Positions 11,801-23,319 of a stretch of DNA of 64,000 nucleotides are shown here, piece after piece. Every line of letters starts with the position of its first letter. Positions within the stretch are counted from its first letter, which is position 1. Position numbers and translations under genes: made by a program. The notes under the pieces were generated by a model. It ran no database searches, was not told the DNA's origin, and worked only from the letters and a program-made list of their open reading frames with translations. Origin of the DNA: Glandiceps talaboti (lineage: Eukaryota > Hemichordata > Enteropneusta > Spengelidae); NCBI RefSeq assembly GCF_964340395.1, contig NC_135550.1, positions 10,659,408 to 10,723,407 of the forward strand, written 5' to 3'.

Positions 11801-14800
11801 GAACAACAGACAGCATCATGTTTTAACATGACAGATGACACAAGATTCATTCTAAAGTATGAAGTGTCAAGTAAAGTTGTATCGATAGCTATATACTTGT
11901 TGCCTATATCTAGTTGCAGCAAATATTAAACTGTATACTCACAGTTAGAACCCAGTCTCCCATCAGAATTACAGCTGGTACCAGCCACTGCAAAGGACGA
12001 CTGCCATCAACTGAGAAATAATGCTGGACTTGGGACTCATGATTAGCTGAATCCTACAAAAGATGACACAGTGCAATCAAACATCTGGAATAGTTGGGTG
12101 ATGAGTAATACTACAATACACATACCATTTTTCTCAGTATATCGTCGCATCAGTGCAGTAAGGTCGTGTCTGCCTATACAATTGCATAGCAGATACGACC
12201 TTACTGCACTGACGCTACGATATGCAAAATAGTTCAATCTATTGATGGGGTGGTTTATTTTACTGTCAACACTTTTCACAAAATCAATGATGAGGAAGGA
12301 AGCCTTTAGAACTTCTTTTATCATTCGTGAATCAAATACAAACAGGAAGTGTTACTATATCAAAACTTGTGCTCATGATGTTGATGAATCATGTTCTATA
12401 GCGCTGAACAAGAACAATAGTAAATTGGTATGATGGTTAGAAAACGCTTTCCAAATAGATGTGTCTTGATGTCCATCTTAAATTATCAACAACAGTTGAT
12501 GAACCTAGATCAAGTTGTAGACTGTTCCATGTATTCCCAGTTCCATTCATCATATTAGTCAGTTGTGCATAGCATTCTCATAACATGTAAAAGAAGGTAG
12601 TATCCAAATACCAATTTCATATTTTCTGTGTATCACTTATATACAGAAATTTAATTTTGCAAATGTAGAAATTGACAAAGTTTGTACCTTGGCAGTAACT
12701 TTAATGACATGAAGTCCTTCACTATATTGTGAAGGTTTCCATTTCAGTACATATAGTGGTCCCTCTACGTGATTTACATATCCCATGTGTTTTCCGTCAA
12801 TTTCTACAACGACTGATTCTATTGGCTGTGGTGAAAATACTAGCATTCTGCAAGAAAAGTGACAATATCCCAATTGTTAATTTGGGATTGTTAATGATTC
12901 AGGGTTCATAGTAGGTGAAAATATGGAGATGATTTCAATGGTGTGGTCATACAGAGCATGGCCACTTTCATGATTTTTCACATCAAAATTGTGCACATAA
13001 AAGATAACCTTTAACACCATAACTGTTACAAGGTTAGAGACACAGACTAATAGACACTTTTCACTTCATGTTTCACTATATCCTTTGGGAGCTAATCAAT
13101 GTCAGAATTTGAGCAAGGTCTTCAACCCCTCAGGAATTCATTTTTCAACTATAGTCTTTCGGTTGACAGTACTTGATTAGCTTCCAGCTATTTCTAGCTT
13201 CCAACTGATGCTTCATCCTTAAATAGCTTCAAGCTATATTTTTAGTTACCGAATTACTGATTTTACTACAGTATTTGTTTTTTTTCAGCATATATGAATT
13301 TGGTGATAAACGAATCCAATACCTCAAATATGGAAATGGGACCTATTGCTTTTGAAATCAGTTTCAAGCACTTGGCACATTGATCACAAGATGGCTGTGC
13401 AGGTATATTTGTAAAGAGGAACTTGTAGTCTGTAAGGAATGCTGTGACGGAGCACTTTTATGCATCAGCCAAATGATCAAGACTATTGCAGACATGATGT
13501 ATCTTACAGTCTAACTTACCTGATATGAGTTGAATGTTTTATCTTTCCTACAGGTTCATGCTTTGCTGCTAGAAACCTTGCATCTTTTGGATTAGTAATG
13601 AGAATCACCGGCCACTGGTTAAATTTGACATCCACAAAGGACAGGATATCATGATCAAAAGCCATGACTCGATATCTGTTGGTTGGTAGAATTAAAAGCA
13701 AATAACAAAGTACTCCGAAGGATAGCATTTTACATACAGGATTGTATACTAAGTACTTTGTATTGAAACAAGTAACTTCAACGTGCCATCTTGATACAAA
13801 TTTAGATTATTGTCTGCAGAGAAGCTAATCATGAAATCTATGACAAAGTAATTTTGGAAATATACACAAAACAAAGCCTTTTATATCTAACAGTGATACA
13901 GACATGATGGTAGAAGTGACACAACCTGATTTTTGCATTTTACAAACGTTTGAAAATATATGTAACATGAAAATTATCAGCATAAATACATCATTCTTGT
14001 TTCTCATACATTCAGTCATTCTAACTATATCCTTGAACTTGCCACAGCCATTATGTTTTACATGAACTTGACCTAACGAGGGATGTACAAATTGATGACA
14101 ATCCATGCTTTATACTTACACCCTATTGTCTTTCCAGTCAGCTACCTCTAACTCTAATGTACCCGTCTTCTCCTGTGCTTGCATATGAGGTACACCTCCA
14201 CCAAGAGTATGTAAATGACCACATAAATGAGCTATTCCTGACCTGAAATAATTGAAAAATCAATTTTTATCGAAAATTTTGTGTTTATGATAATATAATG
14301 AGCTGTCAAAAACTAAGCCCACGATAATGGAAGAAATAAGATTTATCAAACAATCAAAATGTAGTGTTCAGGGGTCTCCATTCATGCTTTTTGTTTCAAT
14401 TAGAATTGTTTGTAAAGGAACACTATGTACAACAAGTCTTCGAAGAAAACACAGCGCCTCCCCCCCCCCCCCCCCATATTTTACTTCAATGTGACTGAAT
14501 GGAGACATGATTTTAAAAGAAATGGGTGGCAATAATTAATACTACAAAGTGTCTGATAATGAGGAAATTGCTGAATTTCAATAACCAGAAGATCAGAGTC
14601 AAGGCCAAAGGTCAATGTCTAAAAAGAAAGTTTGACACTTGCATGTAGTCTGTAGCTATGTATTAACGTTTTTGAGTTATGTGTACAATGAAGTCATTGT
14701 GATATGATAAGATGTCTTTAGGAACTTATGTGTTGTAGAATCAAATTCTCTAGAATAATAAATTTAATTTTCTGTGATAAAAAATTTTTCATGAGAAAAA

Positions 14801-15212
14801 AAAATCTCAGGCAATGAACTTCTTATTAGTTGTTGCGATAAGTAATGTACCATGACATATTAATTTTCGTAAATAGACACAGAAATAATTCATACCTCAT
14901 AAGATAACTGAGACCAGGTGAAGGTGCAAAGACTGTTGATGTTGGGTAATGGCTCATGAAAATTGTTGAATTACTACCCTCGGCCTTCATGGTAAGTTTC
15001 TCTACAGCTTCTATAGCTGACTGTGGAAGAAAACAAATCATGGAGTTTGAACTATGAAAATAAGCTGTTTGTGGTACATTCTTACTGTTGAATTCACAAA
15101 TACACATATACTCAACTAGCACACCAACCTATCCATCCACCTCAAACCCTAAAACACGGATGCACGGATGCACGCACACACACTCATGCACATACGTACA
15201 CACGCACGCATG

Positions 15213-15301
<89 letters not shown>

Positions 15302-18300
15302 ACGAAGTACAACTCTGCAAGTATCTACACCACCAACCCTAAAATATACAGTACAGAAGCATAGGTATCATAGGTACCAAAAAATGTTCAGGAAATCCCT
15401 ACTACGCAATGAACTGTTCTAACATTGCCAGAACACAATTGTAACGTTATAGAAGACATGCACTGGCATTATCATTATACTAGAATGTGGTTTTTATTTA
15501 TAACTATTTTCACTTGAGTTAAAAAGCTTATAAACTCTGCTTGTGTCACTTTGATTAATATATTCAAGCCTGTCAATTATAACAAACGGGAAGGCCATGT
15601 GGAGTCATTCATTTAAACTAACCTCTTCAAATACCCCAAAGAAATTAAAAGGCCTTTTTGGTCCAGGAATGAGAGTAGAATCCACAGCGATGAAGGAATA
15701 AGTTCCAAATGGTAATTTCTGCTGGTATAGAAAATGAGACTGTTCTCCCTTCCTACCTGTAGTGGAATATTCCCTGTAAAACAAAAAATATAAATAAATC
15801 CTTAATCCTCTATGATAATAATACTATGTTTATTTAGTCATAAATCTGTACCATATTGTCTTGAAATAGAGTCAGTCAATCTCTACCAGCCATCATATTC
15901 TGATTGATGCATATTACAGTTTAAAACATAGAAACCAGTTGAATGTAACTATTAGTCCACTTACAGAAAATTCACAATAATGATCTCATTTCTACAAATT
16001 TTACATTGCTGGCGTTAGTCTTTTCTTGAGATTCTTTCCAGTTCTACTTAATATAAACTGACTGCCTTTCCTGTAGGGATTGACACAAAAATCATAATTA
16101 CACAACGGAACACAACTTACTTGAAATAATTGACCTCGTTTTCAAGAGAAGGGACATTGAATGCATCTATGGAGAGATAACAAGAAATGGAATTCATTCA
16201 TTATAATCAGATTATACAATGCACAAGCCAAACTGAACCAAAAATAGTCAAAATGTTCAAAATTGCCATTACTTTTCCTGATTTGTCTTTCATATTACTG
16301 GTGCTGGTATAATTATGTTATCCCCAATATTTTTCTTCATTCAGCTGGAAAAATACTCGTGACCTAAGGGGTTTGTCACTACTCATCTAGAGACTCATAG
16401 TTACAAAGGCCCCTTAGGTCACTCATGTTTTCCTTAGTTGAATGAAGAAAATATTGGAGAGTAATATCTAATAGTAAATTTCAACACTAGTGATAATATC
16501 ATTATATTGGTAACTTTGGAAATTGGATATTTGAATCTCCATAAATATCATAAACTGATGAACATCTAACATATGACTAATGCAGTGGCAAGAATGTACA
16601 GCAATGGACCTACTACACAAGAGCCATCTTTGCATCAAAGATAGGGAGTTCGGCAAGTATAAGAATGTCATTAGACTACCTAACATACAATAGATTTGTA
16701 TCTTCAGCAAGAAAGTAAATGGTAAAAGTAGACCCACTAGAGTGGCCTCTGCAGTATGTACAATTTTTTGGTCTGGAAGAAGAAACTTTATTTTATAACT
16801 GTGGAATAACAAGAACATTCTGGCAAAATTTCTTTGTAAATTGGGGCAAACATTTCTGGGTGCCAACTGTGGTTTCAGCAGAACAACTTCTTTTGGGGAA
16901 TACATTATTGCCATCGCTTTTCAATTTCCTTCTGTTAGCAGCTAAGAGATACATTTATGTGAGTCGTTGTAATAGGAAATTAACCGATTTTATATCATTT
17001 AAACCTTTTGTACTCAGAATACAAAAAATTCCAGAGTATTTTATTGTGAATCGTAAGAACAAACTTGACAAGCACTTAAAGAAACGGGGTGATTTTCTTT
17101 AAAAACTTGGTCCAAATGATTTGTAATGAATTGTAATCTTTTCTTGAATTACTTTCCAGCTTTTTGTTTTCCTTCTTTTTTGTTCAACTTCAGACTGCAA
17201 TAAAAAGTGTTAAATACAAAAAAAAAGGAGACCAACTACACAAAAAGAGATATTTTTGTACCAAAGCGAGGTTTTTTTTAAGAATTAGGTAAGGGATGTG
17301 AATATCATTACACAACCTTGATTTGTACTATTAACCATGACTGGCCACTATTCTGCAGTTCCAATTTTTGATTTTTCTGTAATAGACGAGTGATTGCCAT
17401 GACAGTTTTTAGAGAATAAGGAATTCTTACCATGATTTCCTCTGATGTCTACCCATGTAGTTTTTTCCAAGACCTTGCTGTGTTTCAGTGTATTATAGTA
17501 TGTCTGCCATTCCACTTCATACTGAGTTGAGCCTGCATTGTCGGAACGCTTGGCATCAGTCAAATCACCTGAAGGTGAGCCCACAGAAATAAATTACATG
17601 TCACTATCCCTTTACTATCTGACATTAAATGTGACCTCTCTTACATTAAGATTGATAGGGTACAGCGATGTTTCCAAAGTTTGTAATCAGTACACCTCGT
17701 CTCAGTGAAATCACTTAGCTGCTGATACAACCTATATATAGCATGATGTCAACACTTTGTTGAAACAAGTCTAACACAGCAACAATTAGGATACTACAAC
17801 ATTTCTTAGACTCAAATCTGAATTTAAATCTAAGGTGTACAACATTTTTATAGTCAAGTAATGTTTTCCATTAAGCTCATGGGAAATACATCAAAAGCAT
17901 TTTAATTTCAGTTATAATGAAAAGCAAATAGTACACCAACTACTCAACTAACTTGAATGGTTACGCTTTCTTTCCTATAATCATTTTACAAACTCAGGGG
18001 AATTCACTCAGACATATAAACTGTGTCGACTGATATATATATATATTTGAGATTTATGGTAAGTACTAATCTAAAATAACATTTAGTAAAAGCTGCACTA
18101 GTTGCAACTAGAACATTCTTTTAAAAAAATTGTTTTGTTAGGTACAATAACTTACTCGTAATATCATAAACCATGAACAGTATTGCATCACCTGTGAGTA
18201 AACCTATTTTTTGTAGCTGTACATATGATAAATCAAATCAAATTGATTTTTGTGTTAGCACCAGTGTGTCCTCTAATGATAGCCAAATTTTGTTGTTGTG

Positions 18301-19671
18301 GATCAAAATGATAAAAACTGGCATTTCTTGTGAGTCACCACATACTAAGCGATAGGGGAACACCAAATTTTGATGCGTCCCTAGAAATTGTGACAGTGTG
18401 CGTCAGTGGCGCGTCAAATTGGCTTACAGGGCTCACTGGTCAGCACCCAAAAATCAGCGCCTTCAACAGCGATCACGATTTCAACCTGTTTCAGTACTGC
18501 TTATGGATAAAATTGACCACAGACTAACACGTACAATGTCTACTTATTTCAACAATTTGCAGTTAAATTATAGTGGTTGCCTTATTGAAAAACAATACTC
18601 TGGTTACAACTAGCACAGTTTGAACACAGTGGCAGCTTCAAAAAGGAGTATTTGCTCAAGATTCAAACTTACCACTACACTACTTAGTTAGAGATGTTTA
18701 CCACTAACTAATAGATACACTGTCTCTTTATAAGTAATTGACCAATTTTGGAGAAGATATATTTGGTTATTTGATAAAACATAATTCCCAGTTGCAGCTA
18801 GTGCAGGTGTAAGCGAAACTTTCAACTACAGGACTTAAAGATTGGGCTTCTACATACCAATAACCAACATCATTTTTTTTTTAAATTTACAACTAAGAAA
18901 ATCAGAAAGTCTGTAACAAAAATCACATATAGAAATAACAAAATGGTGAATCTTACCTGTGGCTACCACTAGGGGTGGTTTGATGACATCAATATTTTGT
19001 TCACAGAATTGTCTAAATTCAGGTGTTCTTTTAGGATCTCTAAATCTACTTATATGAATATCTGAAATCTAAAATAAAGGAATATGAATAATTTGATATT
19101 CATGTTTTCCTCCTAAACATCAATACATCATACTATACCTAAAGTGACATATTTTCTGAGTCATCTTTTCCTGTCAAATTACAGTATATTACCAAATTGC
19201 TATTATAGCTAGAGATAGGATTTAGAGATGTGATTTAATAATATCAGTCTTTTTATCTTTTGTTCTTATTTTTTTTTTATATCATGTACATCTTTTTCCT
19301 AACATGATTTCTTTTCATTATCAAAGTGTGAATGTTCTGTGATGGTCTTAACTACAGCTAAATACCAAACTACTACTTAAATACTCAAATCACTATTTAG
19401 GTTCCAAATCTAAAATACTTGAAATTAAGATGCTGTCAACATATAACTTTTACAGGTGCTCAACATAAAATATTCTGGTACTCACATGTATAAACCACCA
19501 CAAGTTATCCATGGATTGTCCCGGAAATGGTGCTGTTTGGTCCCTGGGATGAGGTGGGCCGTTGTATTGTACAGGCACGGTAAAATAATCCAGCATGAAT
19601 GCCCAAAGCCATGCCAGCACAGCAATGACAATCACAGTGATGATGAGGCTTGTTCTTGAGAACCAAACCAT
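8802..19671 (-). CDS. TMEM62: TMEM62-like membrane metallophosphoesterase, copy A (647 aa, 14 exons)
   Basis: Exons in transcription order: 19671-19486, 19068-18957, 17568-17431, 16166-16121, 15773-15623, 15020-14896, 14242-14120, 13675-13520, 12847-12688, 12053-11943, 11540-11459, 11193-11095, 10216-10098, 9137-8802. All junctions are GT-AG and the lengths sum to 648 codons with the stop. An N-terminal membrane anchor (residues 8-28) precedes a calcineurin-like phosphoesterase domain with D65-x-H67 ([11 protein letters not shown]), G100-D101 (GDLTDAK), GNHD (143-146), H235 (FMSHYPTST) and GHLH (261-264). A beta-rich region (FGTYSF, VMAFDHD, VLKWKP) and about six C-terminal membrane segments follow, with [16 protein letters not shown] and FILCPKFTW. 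Length and motifs match vertebrate TMEM62 (about 640 aa), whose substrate is unknown. This copy keeps the longer exon 3 ([11 protein letters not shown]) seen in vertebrates, so it looks the most conservative of the three. Confidence 0.93.
9658..10020. repeat. T-rich dispersed repeat, family 3 copy 1
   Basis: Shares a long colinear match with 47343-47640: AACATGGCCTC, GAGAAT, TTTTATTTTATTT, TGCTTCGAC, AATACCCCTTCTGTGATA, TTTGATGAAATATGTACAGG, CATCACTG and ATGCATGAAGG. Its far end (TTTAGGGTTGGGA, GGTTATTGGAA) resembles the tails at 32605-32945 and 49320-49635. It lies in the last intron of TMEM62 copy A. Confidence 0.7.
10684..10703. repeat. Poly-C tract
   Basis: A run of about 20 C. Comparable C runs occur near 14459, 41070 and 49919, mostly in TMEM62 introns. 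On the coding (minus) strand these are poly-G. Confidence 0.85.
10922..11010. mobile_element. Short near-perfect foldback MITE (89 bp)
   Basis: The 30-base arms, CTAATACACCATATATAATT onward and its reverse complement ending TTATATATGGTGTATTAG, differ at one position. The loop is about 29 bases. It lies in a TMEM62 copy A intron. The near-identity of the arms implies recent insertion or conversion. Confidence 0.75.
12139..12222. mobile_element. Short foldback MITE (84 bp)
   Basis: Arms of about 36 bases: ATATCGTCGCATCAGTGCAG followed by TAAGGTCGTGTCTGC pairs with GCAGATACGACCTTACTGCA followed by CTGACGCTACGATAT, with a few mismatches. The sequence is unlike the element at 10922, so it is a separate family. 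Confidence 0.7.
15168..15297. repeat. (CA)n microsatellite
   Basis: About 130 bases of CA repeats with CG and CAT interruptions, in a TMEM62 copy A intron between exons 5 and 6 in transcription order. Complementary open frames across it are artefacts. Confidence 0.9.
16322..16461. mobile_element. Palindromic MITE-like element, family 1 copy 2
   Basis: The best-preserved copy. The left arm CCAATATTTTTCTTCATTCA, GTGACCTAAGGGG and TTTGTCACTA pairs with the right arm TAGTTACAAA, CCCCTTAGGTCACTCATG and TTGAATGAAGAAAATATTGG. It lies in a TMEM62 copy A intron. Confidence 0.7.
16690..17228 (+). mobile_element. 5'-truncated LINE, C-terminal reverse transcriptase remnant with poly(A)
   Basis: An open frame at 16719-17102 encodes [44 protein letters not shown] and [13 protein letters not shown]. 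This is the usual carboxyl end of L1/Tx1-type reverse transcriptases (a Glu-Thr-x-x-x-Leu-Phe-x-x-Cys zinc-like motif, then Leu-Leu-Ala-Lys-x-Tyr-Ile-Tyr). It is followed by AATAAA (17199) and an A run (17218-17226), the hallmark of target-primed insertion. It lies antisense in a TMEM62 copy A intron. A weak candidate target-site match is ACTACACAA near 16612 and 17233. The 5' boundary is uncertain. Confidence 0.75.
18326..18450 (+). repeat. Dispersed repeat, family 2 copy 1
   Basis: Contains TTTCTTGTGAGTCACCACAT, GGGGAACACCAAATTTTGAT, CCCTAGAA, GCGTCAGTGG and GCGTCAAATTGGCTTA. Related copies are at 19887-20015 (same strand) and 60062-60240 (opposite strand). It has no coding capacity and its class is unknown. 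Confidence 0.65.
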
Positions 19672-19886
19672 TACTAGTGTTATATCTCTGAGTACTTGTA
19701 GTCTGGTTGATGTGATTTTCCTTTCTTCTAGTTCTCCGCTTACGTACCAAACTCACTGCGACAGAAATGATAATTTACATTATGATTTAGCTGAAATTAT
19801 GTGGTTAGACTGGATCATAATTGTATGATATGAATTGACGATATGGCAATATCTTTGATACATATATTAGTGTTTCTGCTAAGGTT

Positions 19887-20015
19887 TCTTGTGAGTCACC
19901 ACATAGCAACTTTGAGAAATAGGATTGAGAAAACCCAATCTTGGTGCATCACTAGAAGTTGTGTGCATCAGTGGCATGTCAAATTGGCTTAGAGGGTACA
20001 CTGGTAGACACATAG
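19887..20015 (+). repeat. Dispersed repeat, family 2 copy 2
   Basis: TTTCTTGTGAGTCACCACAT, CCCAATCTTGGTGCATCACT, GTGTGCATCAGTGG and ATGTCAAATTGGCTTAGAGG align in order with 18326-18450. It lies just upstream of TMEM62 copy A. Confidence 0.65.
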
Positions 20016-20121
20016 GTCTACGTGACCGTCAGTTTTATAAACTCTCTAAATTTGAAAAGTAATATTATTTATTGCACTTGGTCATAGTTTAATCATTAAA
20101 GCTTAAGTCCAAGTGGTATTG

Positions 20122-20170
20122 ATGTGTGTGTGTGTCTGTCTGTCTGTCTGTCTGTCTGTGTATGTGTTTG
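20122..20170. repeat. (TG)n/(TCTG)n microsatellite
   Basis: A short TG run followed by five TCTG units. A larger array of the same composition is at 20795-20936. Confidence 0.85.
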
Positions 20171-20794
20171 TAACAATGGGTGAAATTTGTATTACTAATA
20201 ATATGGTTGGATATAGCACTGAATAAATAACAATACACTCCCAATGTCAACCTCCAACACACATCTACCTGTACATTCATGTCTCCATTCCATCATGGCT
20301 ATTTTGAGCTTTTTTTCCCATTAATTTGAATTGTTCAGTTTGCTACCAGCATTGCTTGCTTTGACACTGTTAGAACACAGCAGTGTAGGTGAATCACTTA
20401 CTAATAATACTACAAATTATAATACATGATAAGGTGGAGTTTTCCTTGGCATTACTGTACACTTCAGACATGCAAAGATTTATGATTCTATGAGTCACTC
20501 ACTACTATACTATTACTACTGTACAATACAACATGTTTAATCAAAGTACACATGTATTACAGTTCCTGTACCACATTAACTGCTACAAATTAATATTTAC
20601 ATCATGTCTAGTTCTCTTGACATATCTAGATTAATATCTGACTTCATCTTTAAACAAAGCTTCATGTCAGCCCTCTTTGAAGTCGACTTATCATTTCTCA
20701 ACTAGAATTTCACTGTTACTATAAGTGAACAGTATCCTATCTGCAATTTTCATCTTTATCATTTCAATTTTCTGTATATTCTATTTCTTGAGTG

Positions 20795-20802
20795 AGTGAG
20801 TG

Positions 20803-20833
<31 letters not shown>

Positions 20834-20936
20834 GTCTGTGTGTATGCGTACATGTGTGTGTAAATGTGTGTGTGTGTCTATGTGTGTGTGTGTGTGTGTG
20901 TGTGCATACATGTGTGTGTGTGTTTTTGTGCGTGTG
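20795..20936. repeat. (TCTG)n/(TG)n microsatellite
   Basis: TGAG units lead into TCTG repeats and then TG repeats interrupted by TACATG. Confidence 0.85.
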
Positions 20937-21050
20937 TAACAATTAGCAATTCCTCTAAGAATTATTATGTGTTCTAATAAATAACAAATAAAAGTGCCAA
21001 TGGCGTTGTAGCACAACTGTTGAGGTTGAACTTTAATTTTCTCCTATGAT

Positions 21051-21408
21051 TATGTGATCTTGTTGCTAGGCATATTTGCATACATTTTGTGAAGATTTAT
21101 TCCATTCCTACCCATATATGGTGTTGTATCTGCAATATACACCATCAATTAATTTTTGATATGGGTGTGGTCTTGTTGCCAGGCATATCTGCATACATTT
21201 TTGGAAAGTTTTTTTTCATTTGCCTTTCCTTCACTTGTGTTATATTGGCATTATACATCATCGCTTACCTGTTGCTATGGGTGTGGTCTTGTGGTCAAGG
21301 ACATTCACAATTTAAAAAAAAAAATGTTTATTCAATTGCCTACCCGTCCCTGTTGTTATATTTGCAATATCATATCACTGTTGCTAAAGGCATGGTCATG
21401 GTCGCACA
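21051..21408. repeat. Diverged tandem repeat, unit about 117 bp, three copies
   Basis: Each unit begins near GTGTGGTCTTGTTGC (or ATGTGATCTTGTTGC), continues with CATACATTTT, a T-rich run with ATTC or ATTTGCC, and GTTATATTTGCAATA-like sequence, and ends near CCATCA or TATCATCGC. A 203-residue open frame across it is not a recognisable protein. Confidence 0.6.
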
Positions 21409-21437
21409 CTAGGACCACTTATGTAAATATGACAAAC

Positions 21438-21509
21438 TCAGTCAGTCAGTCAGTCAGTCAGTCAGTCAGTCAGTCAGTCAGTCAGTCAGTCAGTCAGTCA
21501 GTCAGTCAC
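21438..21509. repeat. (CAGT)n microsatellite
   Basis: About 18 uninterrupted tetranucleotide units. Confidence 0.95.
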
Positions 21510-21789
21510 AATTTAAAGACTAACGCTTTTAGAATCATAACCAATTTCATCCTCAGTAATTTGAGAGGTAAGGTTCAATACCAAAATCACTTGCATCATC
21601 CACAAGACAGACAGACAGACAACACACTTTACCATGAACCATTGGTTCCCTTTGTGCTAGAACTTAGAGAATGTTTCCAAGCAACCTCAAGGAGAGATAA
21701 TTCATGTGCCACTGACATGCACTTGTTATGTTATGTTAAGTACCCCATAATTTTTTTAATGATTTAATGAGATCAATAAAACAATAACA

Positions 21790-22325
21790 CTTCTGTACAA
21801 CCCTATCTGGCTAAATATTTAGGAGAGGAATCTTGACAAAAGGCATAATGTTTTAGCCCTAAGGTGCATATCACTCGTGGGATACATCATGTAATTAATA
21901 TTCTTGATCTGTGTGTACATTCCAAGAAACATCCTTTCCTGTGAAATTTCAGCCGAATTAGCCAAGTTCTTTTGGAATTAAAGAATACCAAAATTGCATG
22001 TCACTGATGGGATCATCATGTCATGAACAATTCTTAATATAAACATCCCTAAGAACATTCCCATCAAATTTCAGACGATTTGCCCAGTAGTTTTTAACTG
22101 CAAGTTTTTTACCAAAAAGCACTTTTTACCCAAATCACACACCTGTGAGGCAATCATTTTCCCTTGAATAATTTCCCAACTGGACACCACATGTCCACAC
22201 CAAATACCAAAGCAATTAGTCCGGTGATATTCGAGTTTCCTGACACATACAGTCAGACAGACGGACAAACACTGCTGATGGCTATAGCACTACTGAATCT
22301 TATCAGTTCAGTTGTGCTAAAAATT
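21790..22325. repeat. Interspersed repeat with terminal hairpin
   Basis: Two internal related blocks carry CAAATTTCAG- or GAAATTTCAG-type sequence followed by GATTTGCCCAGTAG or GAATTAGCCAAGTT. Then come AAATCACACACCTGTGAGGC, CAGACAGACGGAC and a final hairpin in which TAGCAC and CTGAA pair with TTCAG and GTGCTA. It has the appearance of a non-coding transposon or SINE-like unit. The class is not recognised. Confidence 0.5.
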
Positions 22326-23059
22326 AAATTCCCAGCTTATTTTTAGGTGATCATCATGATGGTTTATACTGTGGGTTGATCTATCTAAAGCCTAAACATG
22401 ACATCTTGAACTTAATATCCCTCCTTCTTTTGGTTAATGCATACGACTTTGTAGGAACAAGGTTATGTTCTTTGCTGACAAATCTTTTCTGCTCTAACAC
22501 AAGTAATCACATCACTGACACTATGCATGATGTCATTGACAGTATGCATGATAAATAGGGGAATTGTAAAATTACATTTTACAATGCCGTCTATCAAAAC
22601 AAAGCTTCAAAATACACTCTATGGCCAACATTTAGGCAACAGAGATGTTTTTCACGCTTCGACTGTGTCCACTTTTACTAGTATGTCCACCTAACATATT
22701 CAGTTCATTCATTCATTCATTCATTCCATGCGATAAATGATTATGAATATATGAGCAAATGGCAAGGAAAGAAAATTACGAACATTTCTCATCAAATGTA
22801 AGTCACCGAAGCAGAAAACGATCACTGATATTGATATTGATAGATGATGATGATTTCTGGTGATGTCATTGCACGTGCCAGACCGGCAAAGATGTCAATG
22901 GCGCATTGCATTGGCTTGTACATCAAATACTTCGTAATGAGGACTCGAAGTACAATGTGCAATGTGCGTGTACCTCCAGCATTAAACATTCATGAACCGT
23001 GCCGTGCGTTCGGCGACGAAGTCTGAAAATGGAACAGTGGATAAAAGATACGAACTTAC

Positions 23060-23319
23060 CCGACAAAAAATATTGCACTGTTAGACACAAATCCAACGTG
23101 AAGACTTGACTTCCTTGTTTGAGTACAAATCACGAATGCTTCACCGTTTTCGTGTCGAAAACTAGCCGACGACAAAATCGCCTAGGAGCAGTCGCCATAT
23201 TGAAATATACAGAACTTGTCCGCCGAGGGCGCTTCGATTTGCGAAAGGAGTAGACTTGACTCGACGACCGACTGTCTGTATGTACGGCTAGAGTGGAGTA
23301 CGCTGGCCAAGATATCAAA
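23060..23319. promoter_or_regulatory. Probable NDUFB3 promoter, possibly bidirectional
   Basis: This GC-richer block with several CpG directly precedes NDUFB3. On the minus strand it contains AATATGGCGAC (23192-23202), a close match to the YY1 motif AANATGGCG common in housekeeping promoters. A strong minus-strand splice donor at 23059 could belong to a leader exon of TMEM62 copy A. No TATA box is evident. Confidence 0.4.

Larger units (their letters stand above)
19672..23319. other. Interval between TMEM62 copy A and NDUFB3
   Basis: Contains no convincing exon. It holds dispersed repeat copy 2 (19887-20015), TG/TCTG microsatellites, a tandem array of about 117-bp units (21051-21408), a (CAGT)n run, an interspersed repeat (21790-22325), (ATTC)n near 22700 and a possible shared promoter close to NDUFB3. 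A perfect donor (GG|GTAAGT) at 23059 on the minus strand could end a 5' untranslated exon of TMEM62 copy A. Confidence 0.55.

Noticed and set aside
16719-17102. A 127-residue host gene inside a TMEM62 intron
   Set aside because: Its motifs match LINE reverse transcriptase C-termini and it is followed by a poly(A) tail, so it is a retrotransposon remnant.
21156-21767. 203-residue open frame
   Set aside because: It runs through a diverged tandem repeat and a (CAGT)n run (Ser-Gln-Ser-Val repeats). No domain is recognised.
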